In this document: positions 1 through 7,611 of the stretch, in pieces
Numbering within the stretch: the stretch's first letter is position 1
Layout: every line of letters begins with the position of its first letter
From: Bacteroidales bacterium
GTDB taxonomy: Bacteria > Bacteroidota > Bacteroidia > Bacteroidales > ML635J-15
DNA: 14,231 nt
Reading direction: 5' to 3'
NCBI GenBank assembly: GCA_028697515.1
Contig: JAQVEY010000017.1
Span: 1 to 14,231, forward strand
Translations under genes and position numbers: made by a program
The notes under the pieces: generated by a model
The model's database searches: none
Seen by the model: only the letters and a program-made list of their open reading frames with translations
Told to the model about the DNA's origin: nothing

Positions 1-331
1 ATATAATTATTCTTTACCCAATCCTTCATTTGACCTTGTTGGTACAGGAATGGTTTTGTCCGACGGAAGCACAGTAGAATTTCAAGTAAATGCAAAAATA
101 TTATATAATAAAAGTTTCTGGGGTGGATTATCGTACAGGTATAACGATGCTATTGTTCCAATGATTGGAGTTCATCTGATTAATGGTCTTAGTATCGGAT
201 ACAGTTATGATATCGTAACTTCAAAGGTCGGTTCGTACAATAGTGGGTCTCACGAATTGATGGTTAGATATTGCTTTAATCTTCAAGGTGGTAAAACTCC
301 TGGAAGATATAGAAGTGTTAGAAGATTGTAA
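1..331 (+). CDS. porP: PorP/SprF-family T9SS outer-membrane protein, 3' end only
   Basis: The reading frame is open from base 2 and stops with TAA at 329-331, so about 109 C-terminal residues are present and the start lies outside the window. The visible part has alternating beta-strand character and the hallmarks of the PorP/SprF family: a FWGGLSYRYNDA segment, then GLSIGYSYDI, then a GSHELMVRYCF segment near the end. Members are outer-membrane beta-barrel proteins of the type IX secretion system. PorP interacts with periplasmic partners, and SprF is needed for surface delivery of the adhesin SprB. The gene lies 53 bp upstream of gldK in the same direction, the order seen in Porphyromonas gingivalis (porP-K-L-M-N), so I prefer PorP over one of the many SprF-like paralogues. 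An internal ATG at 50 is not the true start because the family-like sequence continues upstream of it. Confidence 0.85.
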   Translation, partial: YNYSLPNPSFDLVGTGMVLSDGSTVEFQVNAKILYNKSFWGGLSYRYNDAIVPMIGVHLINGLSIGYSYDIVTSKVGSYNSGSHELMVRYCFNLQGGKTPGRYRSVRRL

Positions 332-384
332 CTATTTAAGTATTATTACGTAAAAACAAGACGCAAAATAAAAAATGTATAATT

Positions 385-2052
385 ATGAGAAAGCTACTCA
401 TCATCAGTACAATAATCATTATCTTCTTAAGTAGTTGTGGATACTACGGAAGTGGTGAATTGACAGGAATTGAAAGAAAACTATGGTATACTCCAGATCC
501 TTACGGAATGTTATTTATTCCTCCTGGAACATATCAGATGGGACCAAGTGATCAGGATGTCCCCTATTCAATGACAGCACAGTCAAAAACAGTTACTATA
601 CAAGGTTTTTGGATGGATGAAACAGAAATTACCAATTCAGAATATAGGCAATTTGTTGTTTGGGTAAGAGACTCTATGGCATTAACTGTTTTAGGGAAAG
701 AAACTAAAAACAGTGTTGACTTTGGTGATATAAGTACTAAACAGTCATACCAGCCAATAGATTTTATTATTGATGATACAGATGTTACAGAAGAAGAAAC
801 AAACTTCATTACAAATATGTATGAAAATGGAGAGTTCGACTTTGATGACTATGATAATACAAACTTTTTGGATTGGCTAGGTCCTTTAGATTTTGAAGAT
901 TTAGAGATAAAAGGTATTTTAATAAAAAATGAAATACCGAACAATTTTAATCAAACACTATATCTATTGCCTCCTGCTGAATTATATCATTTTATGCGTC
1001 AAATTGATTTAAATACTGATGCTTTGTATTATGAATACTTTTGGATTGACTTAAAACAAGCTGCAGAGAAACACACTTTTAAACCAGGTGGAACACAAGC
1101 TGGAGGAGTTGATCAAGATGTTGCAAGGACTTTTAGTCGCCAAGGTGATCATGGTTTAAGAATTGGTCGTCATTTTAATCCAGAAACTGGACAATATGAA
1201 GGACAAATTTCTGATCGTGAAGTAATGGATGAAGAAAGACCTTGGGATGATTTTGCTGACAGAGAAATCAGAAATTATGATGGAAAAACAGATGCAGGAA
1301 GACAAGGTGGAAGATATAGTTATTATATGCATGAAAAAGTACATATTTATCCTGACACATTATGTTGGATAAGCGATTTTACATATTCATATAATGAACC
1401 TATGACAAAGATGTATTTCTGGCACCCTGCTTATGATTATTATCCAGTTGTTGGTGTTAGTTGGGTACAAGCAAATGCTTTCTGTATGTGGCGTACGATG
1501 TTAAAAAATTCATACCAAAGAACAACAAGAGATTATTATCTTAATGAATACAGACTTCCAACAGAATCAGAATGGGAATATGCTGCACGCGGTGGTCTTG
1601 ATTTGTCCATGTACCCTTGGGGTGGTTTATATACTCGTAACTACAGCGGATGCTTTATCGCAAACTTTAAACCTATGAGGGGTAACTATTACGATGACGG
1701 CGGTGTTCAAACTCTTATGGTAGCTAGTTATGATCCTAACGAATGGGGCTTATATGATATGGCTGGAAACGTAGCTGAATGGACAAGTAATGCATTTGAT
1801 GAATCAGCCTATAGTTTTACACATGATTTGAATCCTGATTATCAATATTATGCTCATCCTGATGATCCTCCTGCAAAGAAACGTAAAGTTATCAGGGGTG
1901 GTTCATGGAAAGATGTTGCGTATTACATGCAAAATGGAACACGTACATATGAATTTCAGGATTCGGCTAAAAGTTACATTGGTTTCAGATGTGTAAAAAC
2001 TTATTTAGGAAGACATAGAGCTGATGGAACATCTTATTCACAAGTATATTAA
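385..2052 (+). CDS. gldK: GldK/PorK, T9SS ring lipoprotein with FGE-like fold
   Basis: This 555-residue lipoprotein has a short basic start, a hydrophobic stretch and a lipobox (LSSC, Cys18), so it is predicted to be exported and lipidated. The rest is a formylglycine-generating-enzyme (FGE/SUMF1)-like domain. Its blocks are FIPPGTYQMG (44-53), the WMDETEITNSEYRQF block (76-90), YPVVGVSW (353-360), RLPTESEWEYAARGG (390-404), WGLYDMAGNVAEW (454-466), RGGSW (504-508) and GFRC (533-536). In T9SS, GldK/PorK forms periplasmic rings with GldN/PorN attached to the outer membrane, where the GldM shaft docks. The segment where active FGEs carry their CxxxxC pair has no cysteines here (509-532), fitting a structural, non-catalytic role. 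The protein is longer than the GldK/PorK proteins I remember (about 460-490 residues), because of a long stretch between the first two FGE blocks with a very acidic part at about 128-177. The next gene, gldL, follows after 62 bp. Confidence 0.96.
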   Translation: MRKLLIISTIIIIFLSSCGYYGSGELTGIERKLWYTPDPYGMLFIPPGTYQMGPSDQDVPYSMTAQSKTVTIQGFWMDETEITNSEYRQFVVWVRDSMALTVLGKETKNSVDFGDISTKQSYQPIDFIIDDTDVTEEETNFITNMYENGEFDFDDYDNTNFLDWLGPLDFEDLEIKGILIKNEIPNNFNQTLYLLPPAELYHFMRQIDLNTDALYYEYFWIDLKQAAEKHTFKPGGTQAGGVDQDVARTFSRQGDHGLRIGRHFNPETGQYEGQISDREVMDEERPWDDFADREIRNYDGKTDAGRQGGRYSYYMHEKVHIYPDTLCWISDFTYSYNEPMTKMYFWHPAYDYYPVVGVSWVQANAFCMWRTMLKNSYQRTTRDYYLNEYRLPTESEWEYAARGGLDLSMYPWGGLYTRNYSGCFIANFKPMRGNYYDDGGVQTLMVASYDPNEWGLYDMAGNVAEWTSNAFDESAYSFTHDLNPDYQYYAHPDDPPAKKRKVIRGGSWKDVAYYMQNGTRTYEFQDSAKSYIGFRCVKTYLGRHRADGTSYSQVY

Positions 2053-2114
2053 TAAATAATAAAATTTAAATTCCGAGTATAAATAAATAGTATTAATTAA
2101 AAACTGACACGATT

Positions 2115-3041
2115 ATGAGTTTAAGTGAATTTACCGCGAGCAAGAAGTACAAAAAGATTATGGGCTTCGTTTATGGATGGGGAGCAGCAATAGTTATGGT
2201 TGGTGCGTTATTCAAAATTCAGCACTATCCGGGCGCAGGTCCTATGTTGGTTATTGGTTTGTTAACAGAAGCTGTTATTTTCTTTTTATCTGCTTTTGAA
2301 CCACCACACGAAGAGGTTGACTGGAGTTTAGTTTATCCTGAACTTGCAGGAGTATCAGAAGATTTAAATATTTCTGATAGAAAGAATGCAGTAAATACAA
2401 AAAAATCAGCATTAGAGAAATTTGATGCAATGATCGAAAATGCAGAGATTACACCTGATTTATTTGAGAAATTAGGTCATGGACTAAAAAATCTTAATTC
2501 TACAACAGAAAAACTGCATGATGTATCAGATGCTGCTGTCGCTACTAATAATTATGTTGCTAATTTTGAAAAAGCATCAGAAAAAGTATCTTCATTTGCT
2601 GATTTATATGGCAGTTCAGCTGAAAAATTAAATAAACAGGCTGACAATTTAGCTACAACATATGAAAAATCAGCTACAGTAGTTGGTTCTTCAGGTGAAG
2701 CTCTTGCTACTACATATAATAAACTCATCGAATCAATGAATAAAGAGTTGTCAATGTCAACAGGTGAGAATAAAACATATAATGAGCAACTCAGCATAAT
2801 GAACAAAAACTTGACTGCATTAAATACTGTTTATGAACTTCAATTGAAAGATACAAATAGTCAGATAGAAGCATCAAAAACATTATATAGTGGTCTAGAT
2901 GAAATCCTTGCCAATATGAAACAATCTGCTGATGACACAAAGCGTTATCGTGATGAAATCAGTAAATTGAGTCATAATCTTGCAGCAATGAATACCATTT
3001 ATGGTAACATGCTTTCAGCAATGAATTTTAAGCAAGATTAA
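2115..3041 (+). CDS. gldL: GldL/PorL, inner-membrane T9SS/gliding motor protein
   Basis: The 308-residue protein starts with a short cytoplasmic segment and two transmembrane helices (about 16-34 and 43-61) joined by the family motif ALFKIQHYPGAGP. Conserved charged residues sit in or at the helices: Lys34, Glu52 in the GLLTEAVIFF helix, and Glu62 just after it. In the studied Flavobacterium homologue, membrane-embedded Glu and Lys/Arg residues are needed for proton-driven motor function. A long, mostly helical cytoplasmic region follows, probably coiled coil, with repeated motifs LATTY (179-183 and 197-201) and NLxAxNTxY (232-240 and 288-296). The length resembles PorL of P. gingivalis more than the shorter Flavobacterium GldL. 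GldL forms a ring around the GldM transmembrane helices, and gldM follows after 46 bp. Confidence 0.96.
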   Translation: MSLSEFTASKKYKKIMGFVYGWGAAIVMVGALFKIQHYPGAGPMLVIGLLTEAVIFFLSAFEPPHEEVDWSLVYPELAGVSEDLNISDRKNAVNTKKSALEKFDAMIENAEITPDLFEKLGHGLKNLNSTTEKLHDVSDAAVATNNYVANFEKASEKVSSFADLYGSSAEKLNKQADNLATTYEKSATVVGSSGEALATTYNKLIESMNKELSMSTGENKTYNEQLSIMNKNLTALNTVYELQLKDTNSQIEASKTLYSGLDEILANMKQSADDTKRYRDEISKLSHNLAAMNTIYGNMLSAMNFKQD

Positions 3042-3087
3042 TTAAATTGAGTAGATTATTATATGTTGAACATTAAAACTTAAATTT

Positions 3088-4728
3088 ATGGCAGGAGGAA
3101 ATTGCCCGGAAACCCCGAGGCAGAAAATGATAGGAATGATGTATTTGTTTTATACAGCTCTTTTGGCTCTTAATGTGTCATCTGAGATTATTACTGCTTT
3201 CGTCAAAATTGACGAGAGTATTAAGAAAACAACCATCAATTTTTCCAATAAAACTAAATCACTTTATAGTTTAATTGATGCAAAAGTAATTGAACAACCT
3301 GGTAAATATACACAAATGGCCAAAGAAGCTCACGAAATTGAAACCATGTCTAATAAATTTATCGCTGATATAGATCGTCTAAAATTAATGATTATTCAAA
3401 CCAGTCAAGGTGCAGATGCAACTCTTGAAGATGAAATCAAGAAAAAAGATGATATAAATGCTGCTACGATAGTTATGGTTGGTGAAGGTGGCCCTATGAT
3501 GGGGGATAGTTTAAGAATGTGGATGGAGAACTATAGAAAAGTTCTTCTAGAAATAGCAAAAGATACTGGAAGTACTGTTTATAGAAGCATCGACAAGAAT
3601 CTCGAAATCGTAGATCAGACTGATAACAAAGACGAGCCATGGTCTTGGCAGGAAACTATTTGCCGAGGTATGCCAATGATTGGTACACTAGCAATGCTTT
3701 CAAAAATTCAGGCTGATGTCAGAAATGCAGAAGCAGATATTTTAGAGTATATGATATCATACTTAGAAGGTCTAGATATAAGAATCACAGCTCTGGAAGG
3801 TTTGGTTAGTTCTCCAAAGAGTTTTATAATTAGAGGAGGAACTTACACATCAAATGTTTTCCTTGGTGCTCGCGACACTTCTATGAGACCAACAGTTTAT
3901 CTGACCTATGATAAGCCATTCTATGACTCTACTGTTGTTAATGGTGAGGTTCAATTTCGCTTAAGACAAGGAGCTAGTTATGATACACTACCTCTAGACC
4001 CAAGTGGTAAAGGAGTTCATACAAGAGATTGTGGATCAGTTGGTGACTTTACCTATGGTGGATTAGTTCATTACAAATCTAATCGTGGTGATATGTGGTT
4101 ACCTTATACTGGCACTTATCAGGTAGGTGATGCTGGATTTACAGTTTCAGCTACTAAGTGTAATGTTTTCTATCGAGGTCTTGAAAATCCTGTTGAAGTT
4201 GCAGTATCGGGTTATCCTAAAGAAAGTGTCAGTGTTAGCATAAGTGGAGGAGCTTCAATCAGAGGTGCAGCAGGTGGTTATATTGTTACAGTACCTCAAT
4301 CTGTTACTGCAAAAGAAGTTCTCATTACTGTTTCTGTAAGAACAGAAGAAGGCGGAAGAACACTTGGATCTGCAAAATTCAATGTACTTAATGTGCCCCC
4401 GCCATCAATTCTTGTTGCTGGTGCATACAAAGACGGATCTGAGTTACCTAAAGCAGCATTGACAAGAAACCCATACTTAAGTGCAAGATTAGAAAGCGAC
4501 TTCTTCCCATTCGAAGGTGTTACTTATTCTATTGCAAAGTATGACTTCTTCTATACTGTCCGTGGTGTTACAAATAAAGTAACCGTTCAAGGGTCTCAGT
4601 TCTCTTCAGCTGTCTTATCAGAAATTCAGAAAATGGGACAAGGCTCACAGGTTAGTTTTTCCAATATTTATTATAACGGACCGTCAGGAACAAGACAAAC
4701 CAATGGTGTAACAGTAATCGTAAAATAA
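3088..4728 (+). CDS. gldM: GldM/PorM, T9SS periplasm-spanning motor shaft
   Basis: The N-terminus is the classic GldM signature: MAGGNCPETPRQKMI, then one transmembrane helix at about 13-32 (GMMYLFYTALLALNV) ending in SSEIITAF. Arg11 and Glu33 flank the helix as in characterised homologues. The remaining roughly 510 residues are periplasmic: a helical first domain to about residue 250, then beta-rich Ig-like domains. One of these contains the family motif VFYRGLENPVEV (360-371), and the C-terminal domain ends in GVTVIVK. At 546 residues it is slightly longer than the usual 510-520. In the complex a GldM dimer sits in the GldL ring and transmits rotation to the GldK/GldN ring. It is 6 bp from gldN, so the two are very likely co-translated from one mRNA. 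Confidence 0.97.
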   Translation: MAGGNCPETPRQKMIGMMYLFYTALLALNVSSEIITAFVKIDESIKKTTINFSNKTKSLYSLIDAKVIEQPGKYTQMAKEAHEIETMSNKFIADIDRLKLMIIQTSQGADATLEDEIKKKDDINAATIVMVGEGGPMMGDSLRMWMENYRKVLLEIAKDTGSTVYRSIDKNLEIVDQTDNKDEPWSWQETICRGMPMIGTLAMLSKIQADVRNAEADILEYMISYLEGLDIRITALEGLVSSPKSFIIRGGTYTSNVFLGARDTSMRPTVYLTYDKPFYDSTVVNGEVQFRLRQGASYDTLPLDPSGKGVHTRDCGSVGDFTYGGLVHYKSNRGDMWLPYTGTYQVGDAGFTVSATKCNVFYRGLENPVEVAVSGYPKESVSVSISGGASIRGAAGGYIVTVPQSVTAKEVLITVSVRTEEGGRTLGSAKFNVLNVPPPSILVAGAYKDGSELPKAALTRNPYLSARLESDFFPFEGVTYSIAKYDFFYTVRGVTNKVTVQGSQFSSAVLSEIQKMGQGSQVSFSNIYYNGPSGTRQTNGVTVIVK

Positions 4729-4734
4729 TATATT

Positions 4735-5652
4735 ATGAAAATGTTAATAAAGTTTTTCCCGATAATTGCATTTCTAAGTCTGACTTTTTCTACAAAAGCT
4801 CAGGTTTTGGATGGTGCTTATATGAGAGAGAATACAGTTGAACGTACATTTGTTCCGTATCAAAATATACGTGAAGCAGACGCTATGTACTCTAAGAAAA
4901 TTCTGAGAGTAGTTGAACTCAGGGAAAAACAGAATCATCCTCTTTATTTCCCAATTATCAGAATGACTTATCCTGCTGGCGAAAATGTTCAGCCTCAAAG
5001 AAGTCGTGTAAATTTTCTTTATTTGATTTATAACATAGGAATCTTAGGTGAAAAATATGATATTCTCACCGGAGAATTACTTGATACAGTTATAGGTAAG
5101 CAATATCCTGTTTATAAATTAAATCCTAGCGACATTACTAACTGGCATCGAGAACCAATTGAAGTAGATGATCCTGTTAGAGGAGATTTGTTGGCTTATT
5201 TTGAAACTATTCAGGAACAAGACATTGATGGAAACCTAGTTGACGTAACAATTCCAGCTAAACTCGAAGACACAAGAGTTATGGATATGTTGTGGATTTG
5301 GGAAGAATGGGTTTTTGACAAACAAAGATCAGTAATGGATGTTCGTATTGTTGCAATTTCTCCTGATGGTTGGCAAGGTGAACAGCGTATTTGGCCTTTC
5401 TGGATTTATTTTCCTGATTACAGACCTTTATTAGCTTCCTATGAAGTTTTTAATTCTCAAAATGATGCTGAACATAAAACTTTTGATGATATATTTTTCA
5501 AAAGAAGGTTCACAAGTTATATTGTAGCAGAATCTAATAACTATGACAATAGATTAATTTCTGACTATTTACTTGGTATTGATGCAATACGCGAAGGTGA
5601 AAGAATCCAAGAAGAAATCTTCAAAATGGAACACGATCAATGGGAATATTAA
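4735..5652 (+). CDS. gldN: GldN/PorN, periplasmic T9SS ring component
   Basis: The 305-residue protein begins with a signal peptide (basic start, hydrophobic stretch 7-18) with likely cleavage after STKA at residue 22, leaving an N-terminal Gln. The conserved GldN/PorN features are NIREADAMYSKKILRVVELREK (44-65, given from N44), NHPLYFP (67-73), repeated Trp-rich stretches (MLWIWEEW, WPFWIYFP) and the C-terminal AIREGERIQEE segment. GldN binds GldK to make the periplasmic ring at the outer membrane. A second in-frame ATG two codons downstream would also work, but the first gives a better 6-bp junction with gldM. It is the last gene of the locus and is followed at once by a strong hairpin terminator. 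Confidence 0.96.
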   Translation: MKMLIKFFPIIAFLSLTFSTKAQVLDGAYMRENTVERTFVPYQNIREADAMYSKKILRVVELREKQNHPLYFPIIRMTYPAGENVQPQRSRVNFLYLIYNIGILGEKYDILTGELLDTVIGKQYPVYKLNPSDITNWHREPIEVDDPVRGDLLAYFETIQEQDIDGNLVDVTIPAKLEDTRVMDMLWIWEEWVFDKQRSVMDVRIVAISPDGWQGEQRIWPFWIYFPDYRPLLASYEVFNSQNDAEHKTFDDIFFKRRFTSYIVAESNNYDNRLISDYLLGIDAIREGERIQEEIFKMEHDQWEY

Positions 5653-5668
5653 ACACTATTTATAAAAT

Positions 5669-5697
5669 AAAAAAAGGAGCTTTAAGCTCCTTTTTTT
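5669..5697. terminator. Bidirectional intrinsic terminator between gldN and manC
   Basis: A 6-bp stem GGAGCT (5676-5681) / AGCTCC (5685-5690) with a 3-nt loop, or a 5-bp stem with a 5-nt loop, is flanked by seven A (5669-5675) and seven T (5691-5697). It therefore works as a hairpin plus U-tract in both directions. It ends the gldN transcript and overlaps the stop codon of manC, which converges from the other side. Confidence 0.88.
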
Positions 5698-6778
5698 ATT
5701 TTATTCCCTCGCCAAACTTAAGCTTAGCCTCATTTAACAAATCTGATATCTGTTGTTCATTATCCCTCTTACATATTAAAATCGCAGAATCGGTGTCCAC
5801 AACAATCATATCCTCAATACCATTTAGTATAACAACCTTATTAGTACCTGAGGTATTAACATAATTATTAAATGACTGACTTATCAAAACCTTATCACCA
5901 AGTACCACATTATTATCTGAATCTTTTTCATGAAGGCTATACAAAGAATTCCAAGTACCCAAATCAGACCAACCAAAATTTGTCTTTAATACTCTTACAT
6001 TTTGAGCCTTTTCCATAACACCAAAGTCTATTGAAACACTTTTAGCATCAGAATAAATCCTATTAATAGCAACACTTTCATTATCTGTACCAAATACCGC
6101 TTTGTTTTCAATAAATAGATTATACATTTCAGGTAGAAATTCCTTTATCGCGTTGTCAATAGCATCGTGTTTCCAAAGAAATATTCCTGAATTCCAAAGA
6201 AAATCACCACTGCTTAAAAAGAATTTAGCTAGTTCAAGATGAGGTTTTTCTGTAAATGTTTTAACCGAATCAAACATGGAATCATCCACATCCTTTGCTA
6301 TTTGTATATAACCATAACCAGTCGCAGGTCGATCAGGGGTAATTCCAAAAGTAACCAACGAATTATTGTTATTTATATATTCCAAGCCTTCTGAGATGTT
6401 TTTTAGAAATTCTTTTTCGTTTAAAATAAGGTGATCAGCAGGAGTTACAACTATATTTGCATTTGGATCTCTTAATCCAATTCGTATGTTTGCGTACAAA
6501 ATACATGGAGCAGTATTTCTTCGCATTGGCTCTCCTAGAATATTTTCATTTAAGACTAAAGGAAGTTGTGTTTGAACAATCTTTCGGTATTCCTCATTTG
6601 TAACTACATATATATTCTCGACAGGAATCAATTTTTCCATCCTATCAAATGTTTGCTGAATGAGGGTTCTTCCTGTACCCATAATATCAAGAAACTGCTT
6701 TGGCATATTGCTTCGACTTACAGGCCAAAAGCGGCTTCCAATTCCACCCGCCATTATTACACAATAGTTTTGTTTCAT
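5696..6778 (-). CDS. manC: Mannose-1-phosphate guanylyltransferase
   Basis: This 360-residue nucleotidyltransferase is predicted to make GDP-mannose from GTP and mannose-1-phosphate in the cytoplasm. The activation motif GGIGSRFWPVSR (11-22) with MPKQF (25-29) is intact. So are the TPADH metal/nucleotide motif (112-116), the ATGYGYI substrate motif (152-158), FTEKP (175-179) and the WNSGIFLW block (195-202). The C-terminal phosphomannose-isomerase domain of bifunctional ManC/AlgA proteins is absent, so this is the short, monofunctional form usual in Bacteroidota. GDP-mannose feeds mannosylation and GDP-fucose synthesis for surface glycans and protein O-glycans. The gene stands alone, divergent from mlaE and convergent with gldN. 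The start at 6778 is fixed because the activation motif begins ten residues later. Confidence 0.94.
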   Translation of the reverse strand: MKQNYCVIMAGGIGSRFWPVSRSNMPKQFLDIMGTGRTLIQQTFDRMEKLIPVENIYVVTNEEYRKIVQTQLPLVLNENILGEPMRRNTAPCILYANIRIGLRDPNANIVVTPADHLILNEKEFLKNISEGLEYINNNNSLVTFGITPDRPATGYGYIQIAKDVDDSMFDSVKTFTEKPHLELAKFFLSSGDFLWNSGIFLWKHDAIDNAIKEFLPEMYNLFIENKAVFGTDNESVAINRIYSDAKSVSIDFGVMEKAQNVRVLKTNFGWSDLGTWNSLYSLHEKDSDNNVVLGDKVLISQSFNNYVNTSGTNKVVILNGIEDMIVVDTDSAILICKRDNEQQISDLLNEAKLKFGEGIK

Positions 6779-6805
6779 AATTTCAACTTTAGAATTTAAT
6801 TTAAC

Positions 6806-6836
6806 ACAATATAGTTATATTTTTTTTTATTTGCAA
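6806..6836 (-). promoter_or_regulatory. manC: Possible manC promoter
   Basis: Read on the - strand, a TTG (6836-6834) is followed after 20 nt by TATATTGT (6813-6806), an imperfect match to the Bacteroidota -7 box TAnnTTTG (the last two bases differ). It would start RNA near 6800, giving a leader of about 20 nt before the manC ATG. The spacing is right but the -7 box is imperfect, so this is a weak call. Confidence 0.3.
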
Positions 6837-6847
6837 GAGAGTTTGAT

Positions 6848-6869
6848 TAAATTTGTAACTACAAATTTA
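6848..6869. repeat. Perfect 22-bp dyad abutting the mlaE start codon
   Basis: Two exact inverted arms, TAAATTTGTA (6848-6857) and TACAAATTTA (6860-6869), are separated by AC. The right arm ends one base before the mlaE ATG. The left arm also contains TAAATTTG, which fits the -7 consensus TAnnTTTG, and the right arm carries the same box facing manC. No -33 TTG lies at the usual distance for mlaE. It could be an operator for a dimeric regulator, a promoter element, or, in RNA, a hairpin masking the start codon. The dyad is certain; its role is inferred. Confidence 0.6.
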
Positions 6870-6870
6870 T

Positions 6871-7611
6871 ATGAAACTACTATCTGTTATAGGAAAATAT
6901 TTGGTACTGATGAGTGCAGTATTTACTAAACCTGTACGTGCAAGGATTTTCATTAAACGTGTATTTGAAGAAGTCGAACAAATAGGTATGGATTCTATTT
7001 GGATTGTATCAATTGTTTCGGTTTTTATGGGTGCTGTGCTTACATTACAGGTTGCTATTAACTTTACATCTCCTGTAATTCCACAATATTTAATTGGATT
7101 AAGTGCAAGAGACACATTTATTCTTGAATTTTCCAGTACTATCATTTGTCTCATTTTGGCTGGTAAGGTTGGTTCTAATATTGCCTCCGAAATTGGCACA
7201 ATGAGAATAACTGAACAAATTGATGCCTTAGAAATTATGGGAGTAAACTCGGCAAATTATTTGATTTTACCAAAAATTACTGCTGCTCTAATCTCTTTCC
7301 CAATACTCAACTTACTTAGCATTATTCTTGGAATTTTAGGAGGCTATCTAATAGCTATAGCAACAGATGTAGTAAGCATTTACGATTATATTTATGGTCT
7401 AAATTATATGTTTGTTCCATTTTATGTTACTTATTCTCTTATTAAAATATGCGTATTCTCAATAATCATTACATCGGTTTCTTCTTTTCATGGTTACTAT
7501 ACTTTCTGGGGAGCTCTCGAAGTTGGTAAAAGCAGTACAAAAGCTGTTGTATATAGTATAATTTTGGTTTTATTGTTTAACCTGATTTTAACTCAACTAC
7601 TACTTACATGA
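6871..7611 (+). CDS. mlaE: MlaE-family phospholipid ABC transporter permease
   Basis: This 246-residue integral membrane protein of the MlaE/YrbE family is the permease of an ABC system that moves phospholipids between the inner and outer membranes with an MCE-domain partner. It shows an amphipathic N-terminal helix followed by about five hydrophobic segments (roughly 43-65, 82-98, 130-165, 183-204, 225-245). The family's best-conserved loop is present: AGKVGSNIASEIGTMRITEQ (97-116) followed by IDALEIMGVN, and later WGALEVGKSSTKAVV (213-227). The length is normal. Its stop overlaps the mlaF start by 4 nt (ATGA), so the two subunits are translationally coupled. The start at 6871 is the first ATG after the dyad at 6848-6869. 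Confidence 0.95.
   Translation: MKLLSVIGKYLVLMSAVFTKPVRARIFIKRVFEEVEQIGMDSIWIVSIVSVFMGAVLTLQVAINFTSPVIPQYLIGLSARDTFILEFSSTIICLILAGKVGSNIASEIGTMRITEQIDALEIMGVNSANYLILPKITAALISFPILNLLSIILGILGGYLIAIATDVVSIYDYIYGLNYMFVPFYVTYSLIKICVFSIIITSVSSFHGYYTFWGALEVGKSSTKAVVYSIILVLLFNLILTQLLLT

Noticed and set aside
564..809. - strand reading frame opposite gldK
   Set aside because: Opposite a clear lipoprotein gene, with no signal, motif or promoter; a shadow frame.
385..2052. gldK as a sulfatase-modifying enzyme (FGE)
   Set aside because: The FGE-like fold is present, but the catalytic cysteine pair is missing and gldL, gldM and gldN follow directly, so it is the T9SS structural protein.
5640..5864. Small + strand reading frame across the gldN end and the manC 3' end
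   Set aside because: It runs through the terminator hairpin and opposite a well-supported manC; no family features.
6867..7199. 110-codon - strand reading frame opposite mlaE
   Set aside because: It lies fully opposite the conserved MlaE coding sequence and has no recognisable features; a shadow frame.
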